Translations under genes and position numbers: made by a program
DNA from: Bradyrhizobium erythrophlei
GTDB taxonomy: Bacteria; Pseudomonadota; Alphaproteobacteria; Rhizobiales; Xanthobacteraceae
DNA length: 64,000 bases
NCBI GenBank assembly: GCA_900129675.1
Contig: FSRD01000003.1
Location: 868,001 to 932,000, forward strand
Reading direction: 5' to 3'
Part shown: positions 51,133 through 59,813 of the stretch, piece after piece
Position numbering within the stretch: position 1 is the stretch's first letter
Layout: every line of letters begins with the position of its first letter
The notes under the pieces: model-generated
What the model was told of the DNA's origin: nothing
The model's database searches: none
The model's input: only the letters and a program-made list of their open reading frames with translations

Positions 51133-52005
51133 ATGGCAACGCAGCAAACCCAGGTCCTCGGTAGGGCCCTGCTGACGCCGGCCGTCGCATTGCTGTTCAT
51201 CTGGATGATCGTCCCGCTGGCGATGACGATCTATTTTTCGACGCTGCACTACAGCCTGCTCGACTCGGAAACCTGGAGCTTCGTCGGGCTGGAGAATTTT
51301 CGGTATTTTCTCACCGACCCGGCTTTTTTGACCGCGCTGCAGAACACGCTGGTGCTGGTCGGTTCGGTGCTCGCGATCACCATCCTGCTCGGCACGCCGC
51401 TGGCGCTGCTGCTCGACCAGCAGGTGATCGGCCGCAGCATCGTCCGCTTGATGGTGATCGCGCCGTTCTTCGTGATGCCGACCGTCAGCGCGCTGGTCTG
51501 GAAGAACCTTTTGATGCACCCGGTGTCCGGACTGTTCGCCTGGCTCGCGACACTGGTGGGAGCGACGCCGATCGACTGGTTCAACGATGCGCCTCTGCTC
51601 GCGGTGATTCTGATCGTGGCCTGGCAATGGCTGCCGTTTGCCACCCTCATCCTGCTGACGGCGCTGCAGTCCCAGGACGAGGAGCAGAAGGAAGCGGCCG
51701 AGATGGATGGCGCGAGCGCACTTTCGACCTTCATCTATCTCACTCTTCCGCACCTCGCGCGGCCGATCACCGTCGTCATCCTGATCGAAACCATATTCCT
51801 GCTGACGGTGTTTGCCGAGATCTTCGTCACCACCGGTGGCGGCCCGGGCCTGCAGACCACCAATATCGCTTTCCTGATCTACTCGCAGGCGCTGATCCAG
51901 TACGACGTCGGCAACGCCTCGGCCGGTGGACTGGTCGCGGTCGTGATCGCCAATATCGTTGCGTTCTTCCTGGTGCGGATCGTCGGGCGGAATCTGGAGG
52001 CATAA
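51133..52005 (+). CDS. smoF: SmoF-like polyol ABC transporter permease
   Basis: This 290-residue MalF-type permease has about six membrane segments and EAA loop KEAAEMDGASALSTFIYLTLPHL. A GGAGG site precedes the ATG. It lies three bases before smoG and should form the channel with it. Confidence 0.9.
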   Translation: MATQQTQVLGRALLTPAVALLFIWMIVPLAMTIYFSTLHYSLLDSETWSFVGLENFRYFLTDPAFLTALQNTLVLVGSVLAITILLGTPLALLLDQQVIGRSIVRLMVIAPFFVMPTVSALVWKNLLMHPVSGLFAWLATLVGATPIDWFNDAPLLAVILIVAWQWLPFATLILLTALQSQDEEQKEAAEMDGASALSTFIYLTLPHLARPITVVILIETIFLLTVFAEIFVTTGGGPGLQTTNIAFLIYSQALIQYDVGNASAGGLVAVVIANIVAFFLVRIVGRNLEA

Positions 52006-52008
52006 GCC

Positions 52009-52839
52009 ATGGCGCGCAAAGTGACTGCGAGACGCGTATGGGTGTCCACGGCTGCCGCGTGGTTGTTCGGATTTTTGATTTTTCTCCCCATCCTGTGGAT
52101 GGTCCTGACGAGCTTCAAGACCGAGCTCGATGCGTTTGCGATGCCGCCGAAATTCCTGTTGTTCCACTGGACTACGGAGAACTATGCGACGGTGCAGGAG
52201 CGCAGCGATTATGTCCATCATGCGCTCAATTCGATCATCGTTGCCGGCGGCTCGACACTGATTGCGATGATCATTGCCATTCCGGCGGCGTGGTCGATGG
52301 CGTTCGCGCCGACCAAGCGCACCAAGGACGTTCTGCTCTGGATGCTCTCGACCAAGATGATGCCGTCGGTCGGCGTGCTGGTTCCGATCTATCTGATCTT
52401 CCGGGATTTCGGCATGCTCGATACGCGCGCGGGTCTCGTCATGATCCTGTGCCTCGGCAACCTGCCGATCGTGATCTGGATGCTCTTCACCTATTTCAAG
52501 GAGATCCCCAGGGATATCCTCGAAGCCGCGCGGATGGACGGCGCGACCATCGGGCGCGAGCTGATTTACGTGCTGACGCCGATGGCCGTTCCCGGGCTCG
52601 CCTCGACGCTGCTGCTGAATTTCATCCTGGCGTGGAACGAGGCGTTCTGGACGCTGAACCTTTCGACGCTGGACGCGGCGCCGCTCACCGTATTCATCGC
52701 ATCCTATTCGAGTCCCGAGGGCCTGTTCTGGGCCAAATTGTCAGCCGCCTCGACGCTCGCCATTGCGCCGATCATCGTCCTCGGATGGTTCACGCAGCGG
52801 CAACTCGTCCGCGGGCTCACCTTCGGCGCCGTCAAATAG
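52009..52839 (+). CDS. smoG: SmoG-like polyol ABC transporter permease
   Basis: This 276-residue MalG-type permease has EAA loop EIPRDILEAARMDGATIGRELIYVLTP and the usual end RQLVRGLTFGAVK of this family. Six membrane segments are predicted by eye. It is followed by smoK after 17 bases with an AAAGGGATCAGGGA ribosome region. Confidence 0.9.
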   Translation: MARKVTARRVWVSTAAAWLFGFLIFLPILWMVLTSFKTELDAFAMPPKFLLFHWTTENYATVQERSDYVHHALNSIIVAGGSTLIAMIIAIPAAWSMAFAPTKRTKDVLLWMLSTKMMPSVGVLVPIYLIFRDFGMLDTRAGLVMILCLGNLPIVIWMLFTYFKEIPRDILEAARMDGATIGRELIYVLTPMAVPGLASTLLLNFILAWNEAFWTLNLSTLDAAPLTVFIASYSSPEGLFWAKLSAASTLAIAPIIVLGWFTQRQLVRGLTFGAVK

Positions 52840-52856
52840 CAAAGGGATCAGGGATC

Positions 52857-53861
52857 ATGGGCCAGATCACGCTGCAGGGAGTCCGCAAATCGTTCGGGCC
52901 GGTCAACATCATCAAGGATGCCAATCTGGATATCGACAACGGCTCCTTCGTGGTCTTCGTCGGGCCATCCGGCTGCGGCAAGACCACGCTCTTGCGCCTG
53001 ATCGCCGGACTGGAGGATGTCACCGGCGGGCAAATCCTGATCGACGGCAAGAACGTGGTGGACGTGCCACCGGCGAAGCGCGGGCTGTCGATGGTGTTCC
53101 AGTCCTATGCGCTCTATCCGCATATGAGCGTCCGCGGCAACATCGCATTCGGCCTGAAGATGGCAGGCCTGCCGCGCCCGGACATCGACCGCAAGGTTGA
53201 GGCGGCGGCGGCCACCTTGAACCTGACGCCCTATCTGGACCGCAAGCCGCGCGAGCTTTCCGGCGGCCAGCGTCAGCGCGTCGCAATAGGGCGCGCGATC
53301 GTGCGCGAGCCGAAGGCGTTTCTGTTCGACGAGCCCTTGTCGAATCTCGATGCGGCGCTGCGGGTCCAGATGCGTCTGGAAGTCACCAAATTGCAGAAGC
53401 AACTCGGCACCACTGCCGTCTACGTCACCCACGACCAGGTCGAGGCGATGACCATGGCCGACAAGATTGTCGTACTCAACGCGGGCAACATCGAACAATA
53501 CGGCTCGCCGCTGGAGTTGTACGAGCGGCCGGCAAACCTGTTTGTCGCCGGCTTCATTGGTTCGCCGAAGATGAATTTTGTGCCCGGCGAGGCGGTCGGC
53601 GAACTCGCCGTCGCCACGCTCGGCGTCAGGCCCGAGCATCTGAAAATCGGCAAGGAGGGGGAAGGTTGGCCCGGGACTGTGTCGGTCGCCGAGCATCTGG
53701 GCAGCGACACCTTCCTCTACGTCGACACCGGCAAGCTTGGGATGCTGACGGCGCGATGCATCGGAGAGTTCAGCCTGAAAGCTGGCGACCGTGTGTGGCT
53801 TTCGCCCGATCCAGCCCGCCTGCATCGCTTCGACAAGGATGGTGCGGTGATCGGGACATGA
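52857..53861 (+). CDS. smoK: SmoK-like polyol ABC transporter ATPase
   Basis: This 334-residue ATPase has Walker A GPSGCGKTTLL, signature LSGGQRQRVAIGRAIVREP, Walker B FLFDEPLSNLD and a TOBE domain (LGVRPEHLKIG). The ATG at 52857 gives the family start MGQITLQGVRKSFG. It completes smoEFGK; unlike the DHA-cluster importer it uses a single ATPase gene. Confidence 0.92.
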   Translation: MGQITLQGVRKSFGPVNIIKDANLDIDNGSFVVFVGPSGCGKTTLLRLIAGLEDVTGGQILIDGKNVVDVPPAKRGLSMVFQSYALYPHMSVRGNIAFGLKMAGLPRPDIDRKVEAAAATLNLTPYLDRKPRELSGGQRQRVAIGRAIVREPKAFLFDEPLSNLDAALRVQMRLEVTKLQKQLGTTAVYVTHDQVEAMTMADKIVVLNAGNIEQYGSPLELYERPANLFVAGFIGSPKMNFVPGEAVGELAVATLGVRPEHLKIGKEGEGWPGTVSVAEHLGSDTFLYVDTGKLGMLTARCIGEFSLKAGDRVWLSPDPARLHRFDKDGAVIGT

Positions 53862-53908
53862 GCGGACGGCGCGCTGCGCCGCGATGAGCAAACAGGAAGA
53901 ACAACAAG

Positions 53909-54682
53909 ATGTATCTGGAAAAATTCAAGTTGGACCGGAAAACGGCCGTGGTGACGGGCGCCGGACAGGGAATCGGACTGGCCTGCGCGGAAGCGCTGGC
54001 GGAGGCGGGAGCAAAGGTCGTGATCGCCGATCGCGACCCCCAACTCGCCGATGCCGGACGCGCAAGCCTGAAGGCAAAAGGCCTCGATGCCGAAATCGTC
54101 ATCATGGACGTAACGGACTCGCGCGGCGTTTCCGAGGTCGCCAGCCGGCTGGCGTCCCGCTATGGCGGCATCGATATCCTGGTCAACAATGCCGGCATCG
54201 CACGAAGCGAGACTCCGGCCGAGAAGGTTGCCGACGAACATTGGCTCAACGTCATCGACGTCAATCTCAACGGCACATTCTGGTGCTGCCGCGCCTTCGG
54301 CAAACTCATGCTGGACGCCAGGTCGGGTTCCATTGTGAACATCGGGTCGATGTCCGGCTTCATCGTCAACAAACCGCAGGAGCAATGCTACTACAACGCC
54401 TCCAAAGCCGCGGTGCACCATCTCACCAAGTCGCTCGCGGCCGAGTGGGGCGGGCGCGGCGTGCGCGTCAACGCCGTCGCGCCGACTTACATCGCAACCC
54501 CTCTCAATGCATTCGTCAAAAACAGCCCGCAGATGTACGATGCCTGGATCGGCGGCACGCCGATGGCCCGGATGGGGGAGGTCGACGAGATTGCGTCCGT
54601 CGTCCTGTTTCTGGCGTCCGACGCCGCCAGCCTGATGACCGGGAGCGTTGTCCTTGTTGACGGAGGTTATACGTGCTGGTGA
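53909..54682 (+). CDS. SDR-family polyol dehydrogenase (galactitol/sorbitol type)
   Basis: This 257-residue short-chain dehydrogenase has the NAD site TGAGQGIGLA, NNAGIA, catalytic Y162-x-x-x-K166 (YYNASKAAVHH) and the C-terminus VDGGYTCW. The last feature and SIVNIGSMSGFIVNKPQ closely resemble Rhodobacter galactitol dehydrogenase. It should oxidise the imported polyol to a ketose. It sits between the importer and two sugar kinases. Confidence 0.87.
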   Translation: MYLEKFKLDRKTAVVTGAGQGIGLACAEALAEAGAKVVIADRDPQLADAGRASLKAKGLDAEIVIMDVTDSRGVSEVASRLASRYGGIDILVNNAGIARSETPAEKVADEHWLNVIDVNLNGTFWCCRAFGKLMLDARSGSIVNIGSMSGFIVNKPQEQCYYNASKAAVHHLTKSLAAEWGGRGVRVNAVAPTYIATPLNAFVKNSPQMYDAWIGGTPMARMGEVDEIASVVLFLASDAASLMTGSVVLVDGGYTCW

Positions 54683-54710
54683 GCTGGCGTTGATCTGAAG
54701 CGGGGTTGCA

Positions 54711-56375
54711 ATGCAGCAGGCCTTCGTCGGCATCGATGTCGGAACATCGAGCGCGCGCGCCGGGATATTTGACGAGAACGGAAGTCTGCTTGCGAGCGCC
54801 CGCCATCCGATCACGGTGTGGCACGAGGCGGGCAGCGTCGCCGAGCAGTCGTCGTCCGAGATCTGGGCCGCCTGCGCAGCCTCGGTCCGCGCGGCCATGG
54901 CGGAAGCAGGGCTTCCTGCTTCCGCCGTCAGGGGCGTCGGTTTCGACGCGACCTGCTCGCTTGTGGTCGTGGATGCCGCCGGAAACCCGCTGACGGTCAG
55001 CGCATCCGGCGACATCAGGCGAAATGTCATCGTGTGGATGGACCATCGCGCGATTGCCGAGGCCCGTCGGGTCAACGAGACGCGGGACGACGTGCTCCGC
55101 TATGTCGGCGGCTCGATTTCGCCGGAAATGGAAATTCCCAAACTGCTTTGGCTGAAGCGGTACCTTCCGTCGACCTATCAGGCAGCGGGGTATTTCTTCG
55201 ACCTCGCTGATTACCTGTCGTTTCGCGCGACCGGATCGACGACGCGTTCGATGTGTACGCTGGCGTGCAAATGGAATTATCTCGCCCACGAACGGCAGTG
55301 GAGCGGCAATTATCTGGAGCGCATTGGTCTCGGCGATCTTGCCGCGGACCAATACTCGAGAATTGGAAGCGAGATCGTTGCGGCCGGCACGCCGCTCGGC
55401 GCCGGCCTGACCAAATCCGCCGCGAGCGATTTCGGCCTGCTCGAGGGAACGCCGGTCGGCGCCTCGCTGATCGACGCTCACGCCGGCGGCGTCGGCACGA
55501 TCGGCGGGCAGGGAAAATCGGGTGAAGAGGTCGATGTGTGTCGTCGCCTTGCCTACATCATGGGGACCTCGGCCTGCATCATGGCGACGACGCGTGAGCC
55601 ATGCTTCGTGCCCGGTGTCTGGGGTCCCTATCATTCAGGAATGGTTCCCGGGTTCTGGCTCAACGAAGGCGGGCAGTCCGCGGCCGGTGCGGCGATCGAT
55701 CATCTGGTCAGGTCCCATCCTGCGTATGATGAGACCGTCGCGGCGGCGCGCGCGGCTGCGATGGAAGTTCCGGAATTTCTCGAGCGGCGCATCGTCTCGC
55801 GCGTGACAGGTCCCGGCGAAGCGGCATTCTTTGCCCGCGACATCCACGTACTGCCCGAGTTTCTCGGAAACCGGTCACCTTTCGCCGATCCTGACGCGCG
55901 TGCGGTCGTCGTCGGAATGGACCTCGATGCCGACATCGGCTCGATGGAGCGGCTGTTCGTGGCCGGGCTCTGCGGGCTTGCCTACGGACTCGCGGATGTC
56001 GTGGACGCCTTTCGATCGCACGGCGTCGAAAGCGACATGATGGTGATCAGCGGCGGCGCCGGACGAAGTCCGCTGGTCCGCCAGATCATGGCGGATACGA
56101 CTGGCCTGACCGTTGCTGTCCCCGGAACGCAAGAGCCTGTCCTGCTCGGCGCCGCCATGCTGGGCGCCGTTGCGGCGAAGTCTCGCGGGTCGATCGGCGA
56201 GGCCATGGCGTCGATGTCGGCGATCGGCAGGCTCAGCGAATCCACGGCGCCGGGGGTGGCGGATTTCCATCGCAGCAAGCGAAAGGTTCACGGGCTGATG
56301 CGCAGACTTGATTCTGAAAGCCGCGAGGCGATGCAGGGGATCGCATCGATCGCCGGACTTGGTGCGAAGAACTAG
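54711..56375 (+). CDS. FGGY-family pentulose kinase (ribulokinase-like)
   Basis: This 554-residue kinase has FGGY features: GIDVGTSSARAGIFD, VRGVGFDATCSLVVVD, MEIPKLLWLKRYLP, and near the end MVISGGAGRSPLVRQIMADTTGLTV with PVLLGAAMLGAV. Length and sequence fit the D-ribulose/FGGY carbohydrate kinase subgroup, not glycerol kinase. It would phosphorylate a ketopentose made by the SDR enzyme, such as D-ribulose from ribitol or arabitol. Confidence 0.88.
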   Translation: MQQAFVGIDVGTSSARAGIFDENGSLLASARHPITVWHEAGSVAEQSSSEIWAACAASVRAAMAEAGLPASAVRGVGFDATCSLVVVDAAGNPLTVSASGDIRRNVIVWMDHRAIAEARRVNETRDDVLRYVGGSISPEMEIPKLLWLKRYLPSTYQAAGYFFDLADYLSFRATGSTTRSMCTLACKWNYLAHERQWSGNYLERIGLGDLAADQYSRIGSEIVAAGTPLGAGLTKSAASDFGLLEGTPVGASLIDAHAGGVGTIGGQGKSGEEVDVCRRLAYIMGTSACIMATTREPCFVPGVWGPYHSGMVPGFWLNEGGQSAAGAAIDHLVRSHPAYDETVAAARAAAMEVPEFLERRIVSRVTGPGEAAFFARDIHVLPEFLGNRSPFADPDARAVVVGMDLDADIGSMERLFVAGLCGLAYGLADVVDAFRSHGVESDMMVISGGAGRSPLVRQIMADTTGLTVAVPGTQEPVLLGAAMLGAVAAKSRGSIGEAMASMSAIGRLSESTAPGVADFHRSKRKVHGLMRRLDSESREAMQGIASIAGLGAKN

Positions 56376-56379
56376 AACC

Positions 56380-57333
56380 ATGCTGCTGAGTTGTGGAGAT
56401 GCCCTGGTCGATTTCCTGCCCGTCACATCTGTCGACGGGCGCGACGCGGCCGTACCGGTTGCCGGTGGATCCTGCCTCAACATCGCTGTCGGCATGGCGC
56501 GCCTGGGCGCGCCGGCAGGGTTTGTGGGCGGCATCTCGACGGATTTGTTCGGACGCATCATCGCCGATCACGCGCTCGGCTCGCAGGTTAACCTCCGCCA
56601 TGCGACGCGCAGCGGGCATCAGACGACGCTTGCGTTCGTCCGACACCTGGGAGGCGAGCCGCAATATGCGTTCTATGACGAGGCGACGGCGTCCCGAGCC
56701 TGGACCTACCGGCGCGGCTCCATCCCCTTTGACGAGATCGAAGCCATCCATGTCGGATCGACCACGCTCGCCCACGACCAGGGCGCCGCCCAGACGCTTG
56801 CGATGATCGAAGACGCCGACGGTGCGACCACCATCTCCTTCGACCCGAACTGCCGGCCCAATCTGGTCAAGCTCAAGGCACGCTACGTCGATCAGATGGA
56901 TGCGTTCGCCGCCGCCGCCGACATCGTGCGGATGTCCGATGTCGATTTCGAATTTCTCTATGGCGGCAGTGACTACGGGGAAAAGGCGAAATCACTCATT
57001 GCTGCCGGTGCAAGCCTCGTCGTTGTCACACGTGGAATCAAGGGAGCTCGGGCGTGGCACGGAGAGGCAGGACTGGTTGAAGTCGAGGCGCCCGCAACGG
57101 ATGTGGTGGATACCATCGGCGCAGGCGACAGCTTTCAAGCCGCGCTGCTGTTCGCCTTGCGTGCCATCGGACGGATCGAGCGCCGTGCGCTGGCGCGAAT
57201 GAATTCCGGCGAGCTTGCCCGGGCGTTGTCGTTCGCGTCGGCTTGCGCGGCGTTCACCTGCGGGCGTACGGGGGCTGATCCGCCGCGCCGATCAGACGTC
57301 GGTCCGGCATTGTCTCGTCTCATGGCCGGATAG
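56380..57333 (+). CDS. PfkB-family sugar kinase (fructokinase-like)
   Basis: This 317-residue ribokinase-fold enzyme has the N-terminal GGSCLNIAVGMARLG (substrate site) and the C-terminal DTIGAGDSFQAALL with the catalytic base D250. It most resembles fructokinases. It begins four bases after the FGGY kinase stop. With a fructokinase, sorbitol or mannitol could be used; with the FGGY kinase, pentitols. The operon may serve several polyols. Confidence 0.88.
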   Translation: MLLSCGDALVDFLPVTSVDGRDAAVPVAGGSCLNIAVGMARLGAPAGFVGGISTDLFGRIIADHALGSQVNLRHATRSGHQTTLAFVRHLGGEPQYAFYDEATASRAWTYRRGSIPFDEIEAIHVGSTTLAHDQGAAQTLAMIEDADGATTISFDPNCRPNLVKLKARYVDQMDAFAAAADIVRMSDVDFEFLYGGSDYGEKAKSLIAAGASLVVVTRGIKGARAWHGEAGLVEVEAPATDVVDTIGAGDSFQAALLFALRAIGRIERRALARMNSGELARALSFASACAAFTCGRTGADPPRRSDVGPALSRLMAG

Positions 57334-57558
57334 ATCAAGCAAAATCTAAAGCGTGATTGAGCCGACGCTGGCGCCGCCGCGAAGAATTCATGACGCATCC
57401 GAAGATCGTCTAGCCGGCTTCAGAAGCCGGAAATGCGACGTCAATTCTCGACGGATCAGGAGCGCGCGACGACGGATGCGGAATCGACGCCGAACCGGAG
57501 GGGCATGGCGATACCGCCATTTTCTTTCCAGGATCGATTGGTGACAAAAAACTAAAGA
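57334..57558. other. Gene-free stretch before the dusA remnant
   Basis: I see no supported coding frame. The last 60 bases become AT-rich (57540-57580). If the dusA remnant is an attachment-site junction, this stretch would be the original dusA upstream region. Confidence 0.4.
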
Positions 57559-57584
57559 ATGAATATTTTAGATCGCAAATTTTC

Positions 57585-57610
57585 CGTCGCCCCGATGATG
57601 GACTGGACCG
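57585..57610 (+). other. Candidate attachment-site core in dusA
   Basis: The stretch covers codons for V-A-P-M-M-D-W-T, the most conserved bases of dusA and the usual crossover region for dusA-directed integrases. DusA similarity ends at its right edge. Confidence 0.5.
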
Positions 57611-57664
57611 GTACACCTCAAAACGCAAAGCGCAATCTGCACTTAAGAGTGGGTGCGGTCGGCC

Positions 57665-57686
57665 ATGCAGTACCAAATGCAGTACC
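57665..57686 (+). repeat. Direct repeat next to the dusA junction
   Basis: ATGCAGTACC occurs at 57665-57674 and again at 57677-57686, a 12-base period. Short direct repeats flanking an attachment core are typical arm sites for a tyrosine integrase; chance is also possible. Confidence 0.4.
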
Positions 57687-57696
57687 GCTTCATTGA

Positions 57697-57970
57697 TGAG
57701 CGCTTTCTAGCGAATGAGATTCGGCTTCATGCTGCGTTCGGCGGCCGCGGCCGATCGCGGCGCCAAGCTGACGGGTCGAGTTTGCAGTGAACTTACGCGG
57801 CTTGGCTTGCGGCGAAGTGCAGAGATTACTGCATCGATCTCAGCACTCTGTTGAACACATTTCATCGCACATGCCTCTCGCTGAGGACTAACATCCTTGC
57901 AAATGATCAGGCTGAAGGACTGGATTTAGAGTCTTTGTGTCGATTACTTGCAGCATGGCGAGGTTGAATT
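57697..57970. other. Gene-free stretch after the dusA remnant
   Basis: I see no coding frame with a ribosome site. If the dusA remnant marks an insertion, this is the left end of the inserted DNA. It is lower in GC than the operons to the left. The Gfo/Idh gene starts at its right edge. Confidence 0.4.
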
Positions 57971-59125
57971 ATGACCCAAGAAGATATTCGTGTCGGAATC
58001 GTGGGTAAGGCCAGTTGGGCGAAGCTGTCGCACGTTCCGGCGATCAAAGACCTTCCGGGCGTGAGGCTCGCGGCAGTGGCAACACGCAGCGAGCGGAGTG
58101 CACGGGAGGCGGCGGAGGCCTTCGGTGCTGATCGCTGGTTTTCCGATCCCTTCGCGATGATCCGAGATGAGGGAATTGATATCGTAACAATCGCCGTCAA
58201 CGTGCCCGCACACCGCGTACTCGTTTTGGCAGCGCTGGATGCTGGCAAAGCGGTCTACTGCGAGGCGCCTCTCGGATGCAGCATCGCAGAGACTGAAGAG
58301 ATGGCGCGCGCGGTACGTTCGCACCACACGGCGATCGGGTTGCAGGGCCGGCACAATCCCGCCGTGCGACGCGCGGCCGAGTTGGTTTCCTTGGGAAGGA
58401 TCGGGCGGCCGCTAAGCGCCAGAATTGTATCCCCAACGTTCGGATTCGGGCCGGAAATCCCCGTTGCGCATGATATTTTCAATAGGCCGTCTTCTGGAGC
58501 CAACCTTCTAACCATCACTGGGGGGCATACGCTCGATCTGGTGGAAGCGGTGCTGGGGCCGATTGTCGAGGTTGACGCTCGGACTGAGATTAGGTGGCCC
58601 CTCGTTAAGCTGACAGACACTGGCGTGGAGAGTGTGCGTGCAACCGCCGATTACGTCGGCGTCCTGGGAAAGACAGTTTCCGGCACCCCATTCACGGCCG
58701 ACATCGACGCTGGAGTGAGCCTAGAGAATATTCGCTTCAGCTTCGAGGTCAGGGGATCGATGGGATGGGTCAGCCTGACCAGTAATCACCCCTACGGCTT
58801 CCAGGCCGGGGATCTCAAGCTGACGTCAAATGTGCTGTTCGTTGAACCGGACGCGGCCGCGGTCTCGGGCGGGACCATGGAGACGGCAATCAATGTAGGC
58901 GAGGTCTACGCCCAGCTTGTCCGCGATTTGCGTGAAGGGACCTACAGAACTCCGGGATTCAAACACGCACTTCACAATGCGCGCCTCATCGAGGCCGTAA
59001 AGAATTCCGCCAGGCGAGGAGTGCGTCAGAGGGTGCACCACCGAGACGCGCGTGTCGAGCGACTTGAATCAACCTCCGAGCGGGCACCTATCTCGGCCCT
59101 TGCGGTTCTCGTCCCCAGGAATTGA
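57971..59125 (+). CDS. Gfo/Idh/MocA-family oxidoreductase lacking the EKP lysine
   Basis: This 384-residue protein has the N-terminal NAD(P)-binding fold (VGIVGKASWAKLSHVPAI) and a Gfo/Idh C-terminal domain. Where the family has EKP, with the conserved lysine, it has E98-A99-P (CEAPLGCSIAETEEMA). A GGHTLDLVEAVLG segment suggests the substrate-side histidine is present. The N-terminal glycine motif is also altered (GKASWAKL). Its stop overlaps the start of the NYN gene. It may be non-catalytic or act on an unusual substrate. Base composition is lower in GC than the operons to the left. Confidence 0.82.
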   Translation: MTQEDIRVGIVGKASWAKLSHVPAIKDLPGVRLAAVATRSERSAREAAEAFGADRWFSDPFAMIRDEGIDIVTIAVNVPAHRVLVLAALDAGKAVYCEAPLGCSIAETEEMARAVRSHHTAIGLQGRHNPAVRRAAELVSLGRIGRPLSARIVSPTFGFGPEIPVAHDIFNRPSSGANLLTITGGHTLDLVEAVLGPIVEVDARTEIRWPLVKLTDTGVESVRATADYVGVLGKTVSGTPFTADIDAGVSLENIRFSFEVRGSMGWVSLTSNHPYGFQAGDLKLTSNVLFVEPDAAAVSGGTMETAINVGEVYAQLVRDLREGTYRTPGFKHALHNARLIEAVKNSARRGVRQRVHHRDARVERLESTSERAPISALAVLVPRN

Positions 59126-59730
59126 TGCCAATGTCATTTCGGTCCGACAAGCTGGCGCTGTTTATAGATGGTGCCAATCTCTACGCGACAGTGAAGGCGC
59201 TTGGCTTCGACATTGATTACAAGCGCCTGCTCAGGGAGTTTCAGGGTTGGGGGACGATGGTCCGGGCATACTACTACACGGCGATCATCGAGGATCAGGA
59301 ATATTCGTCGATACGGCCCCTGATCGATTGGCTGGACTACAACGGCTACACGGTCGTTACCAAGACGACCAAGGAATTCATCGATGCAACCGGGCGCCGG
59401 AAGGTGAAGGGCAACATGGATGTCGAACTAGCGGTTCACGCAATGGAGTTGGCGGAGCACATCGACCATCTGGTGCTGTTTTCTGGCGACGGTGATTTCC
59501 GGCCATTGGCGGAAGCGGTGCAACGTCGCGGCGTCCGGGTCACGGTGGTCTCGACGATTGCCAGCCAATCACCGATGGTCGCGGATGAGTTGCGCCGCCA
59601 AGCCGACGACTTCATCGACATCACCGAGTTGAAGCCTTTCGTCTGCCGCGATCCCGCGGAGCGCCCCGCTCCGCGCGACCCGCGCCATTACTCGCCCCAC
59701 CTTGCGCACCGTGAAAGCTCGCCGAACTAG
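59125..59730 (+). CDS. NYN-domain (LabA/DUF88-like) protein
   Basis: This 201-residue protein has PIN-like NYN nuclease features: LALFIDGANLY at the N-terminus, RRKVKGNMDVELAVHAM in the middle and LVLFSGDGDFRPLAEAVQRRG, giving the expected acidic triad. Proteins of this type are common in Bradyrhizobium and may cleave RNA. Its start overlaps the Gfo/Idh stop; ATGs at 59125 or 59131 are both possible. The tail (residues about 175-201) is rich in P, R and H and looks disordered. Confidence 0.85.
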   Translation: MPMSFRSDKLALFIDGANLYATVKALGFDIDYKRLLREFQGWGTMVRAYYYTAIIEDQEYSSIRPLIDWLDYNGYTVVTKTTKEFIDATGRRKVKGNMDVELAVHAMELAEHIDHLVLFSGDGDFRPLAEAVQRRGVRVTVVSTIASQSPMVADELRRQADDFIDITELKPFVCRDPAERPAPRDPRHYSPHLAHRESSPN

Positions 59731-59813
59731 AGCGCGGTTTTCATCAATGTTGACCACGCGGCGCAAAGTGCCGCTCCAGTCTCGCGCGCAGCAGAACAAG
59801 ACTTCTAAGCCAT

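Larger units (their letters stand above)
57559..57696 (+). pseudogene. dusA: 5' remnant of dusA (tRNA-dihydrouridine synthase A) at an integration junction
   Basis: ATG at 57559 opens a 45-codon frame starting MNILDRKFSVAPMMDWTG. SVAPMMDWT is the invariant N-terminus of DusA, but straight after it the sequence stops resembling DusA (real DusA continues with D-R-H-C-R) and ends at TGA 57696. DusA is normally about 330 residues. The first 5' codons of dusA are the known target of a family of phage and island integrases, so this looks like the left junction of an inserted element. No integrase is in the window. Confidence 0.65.
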
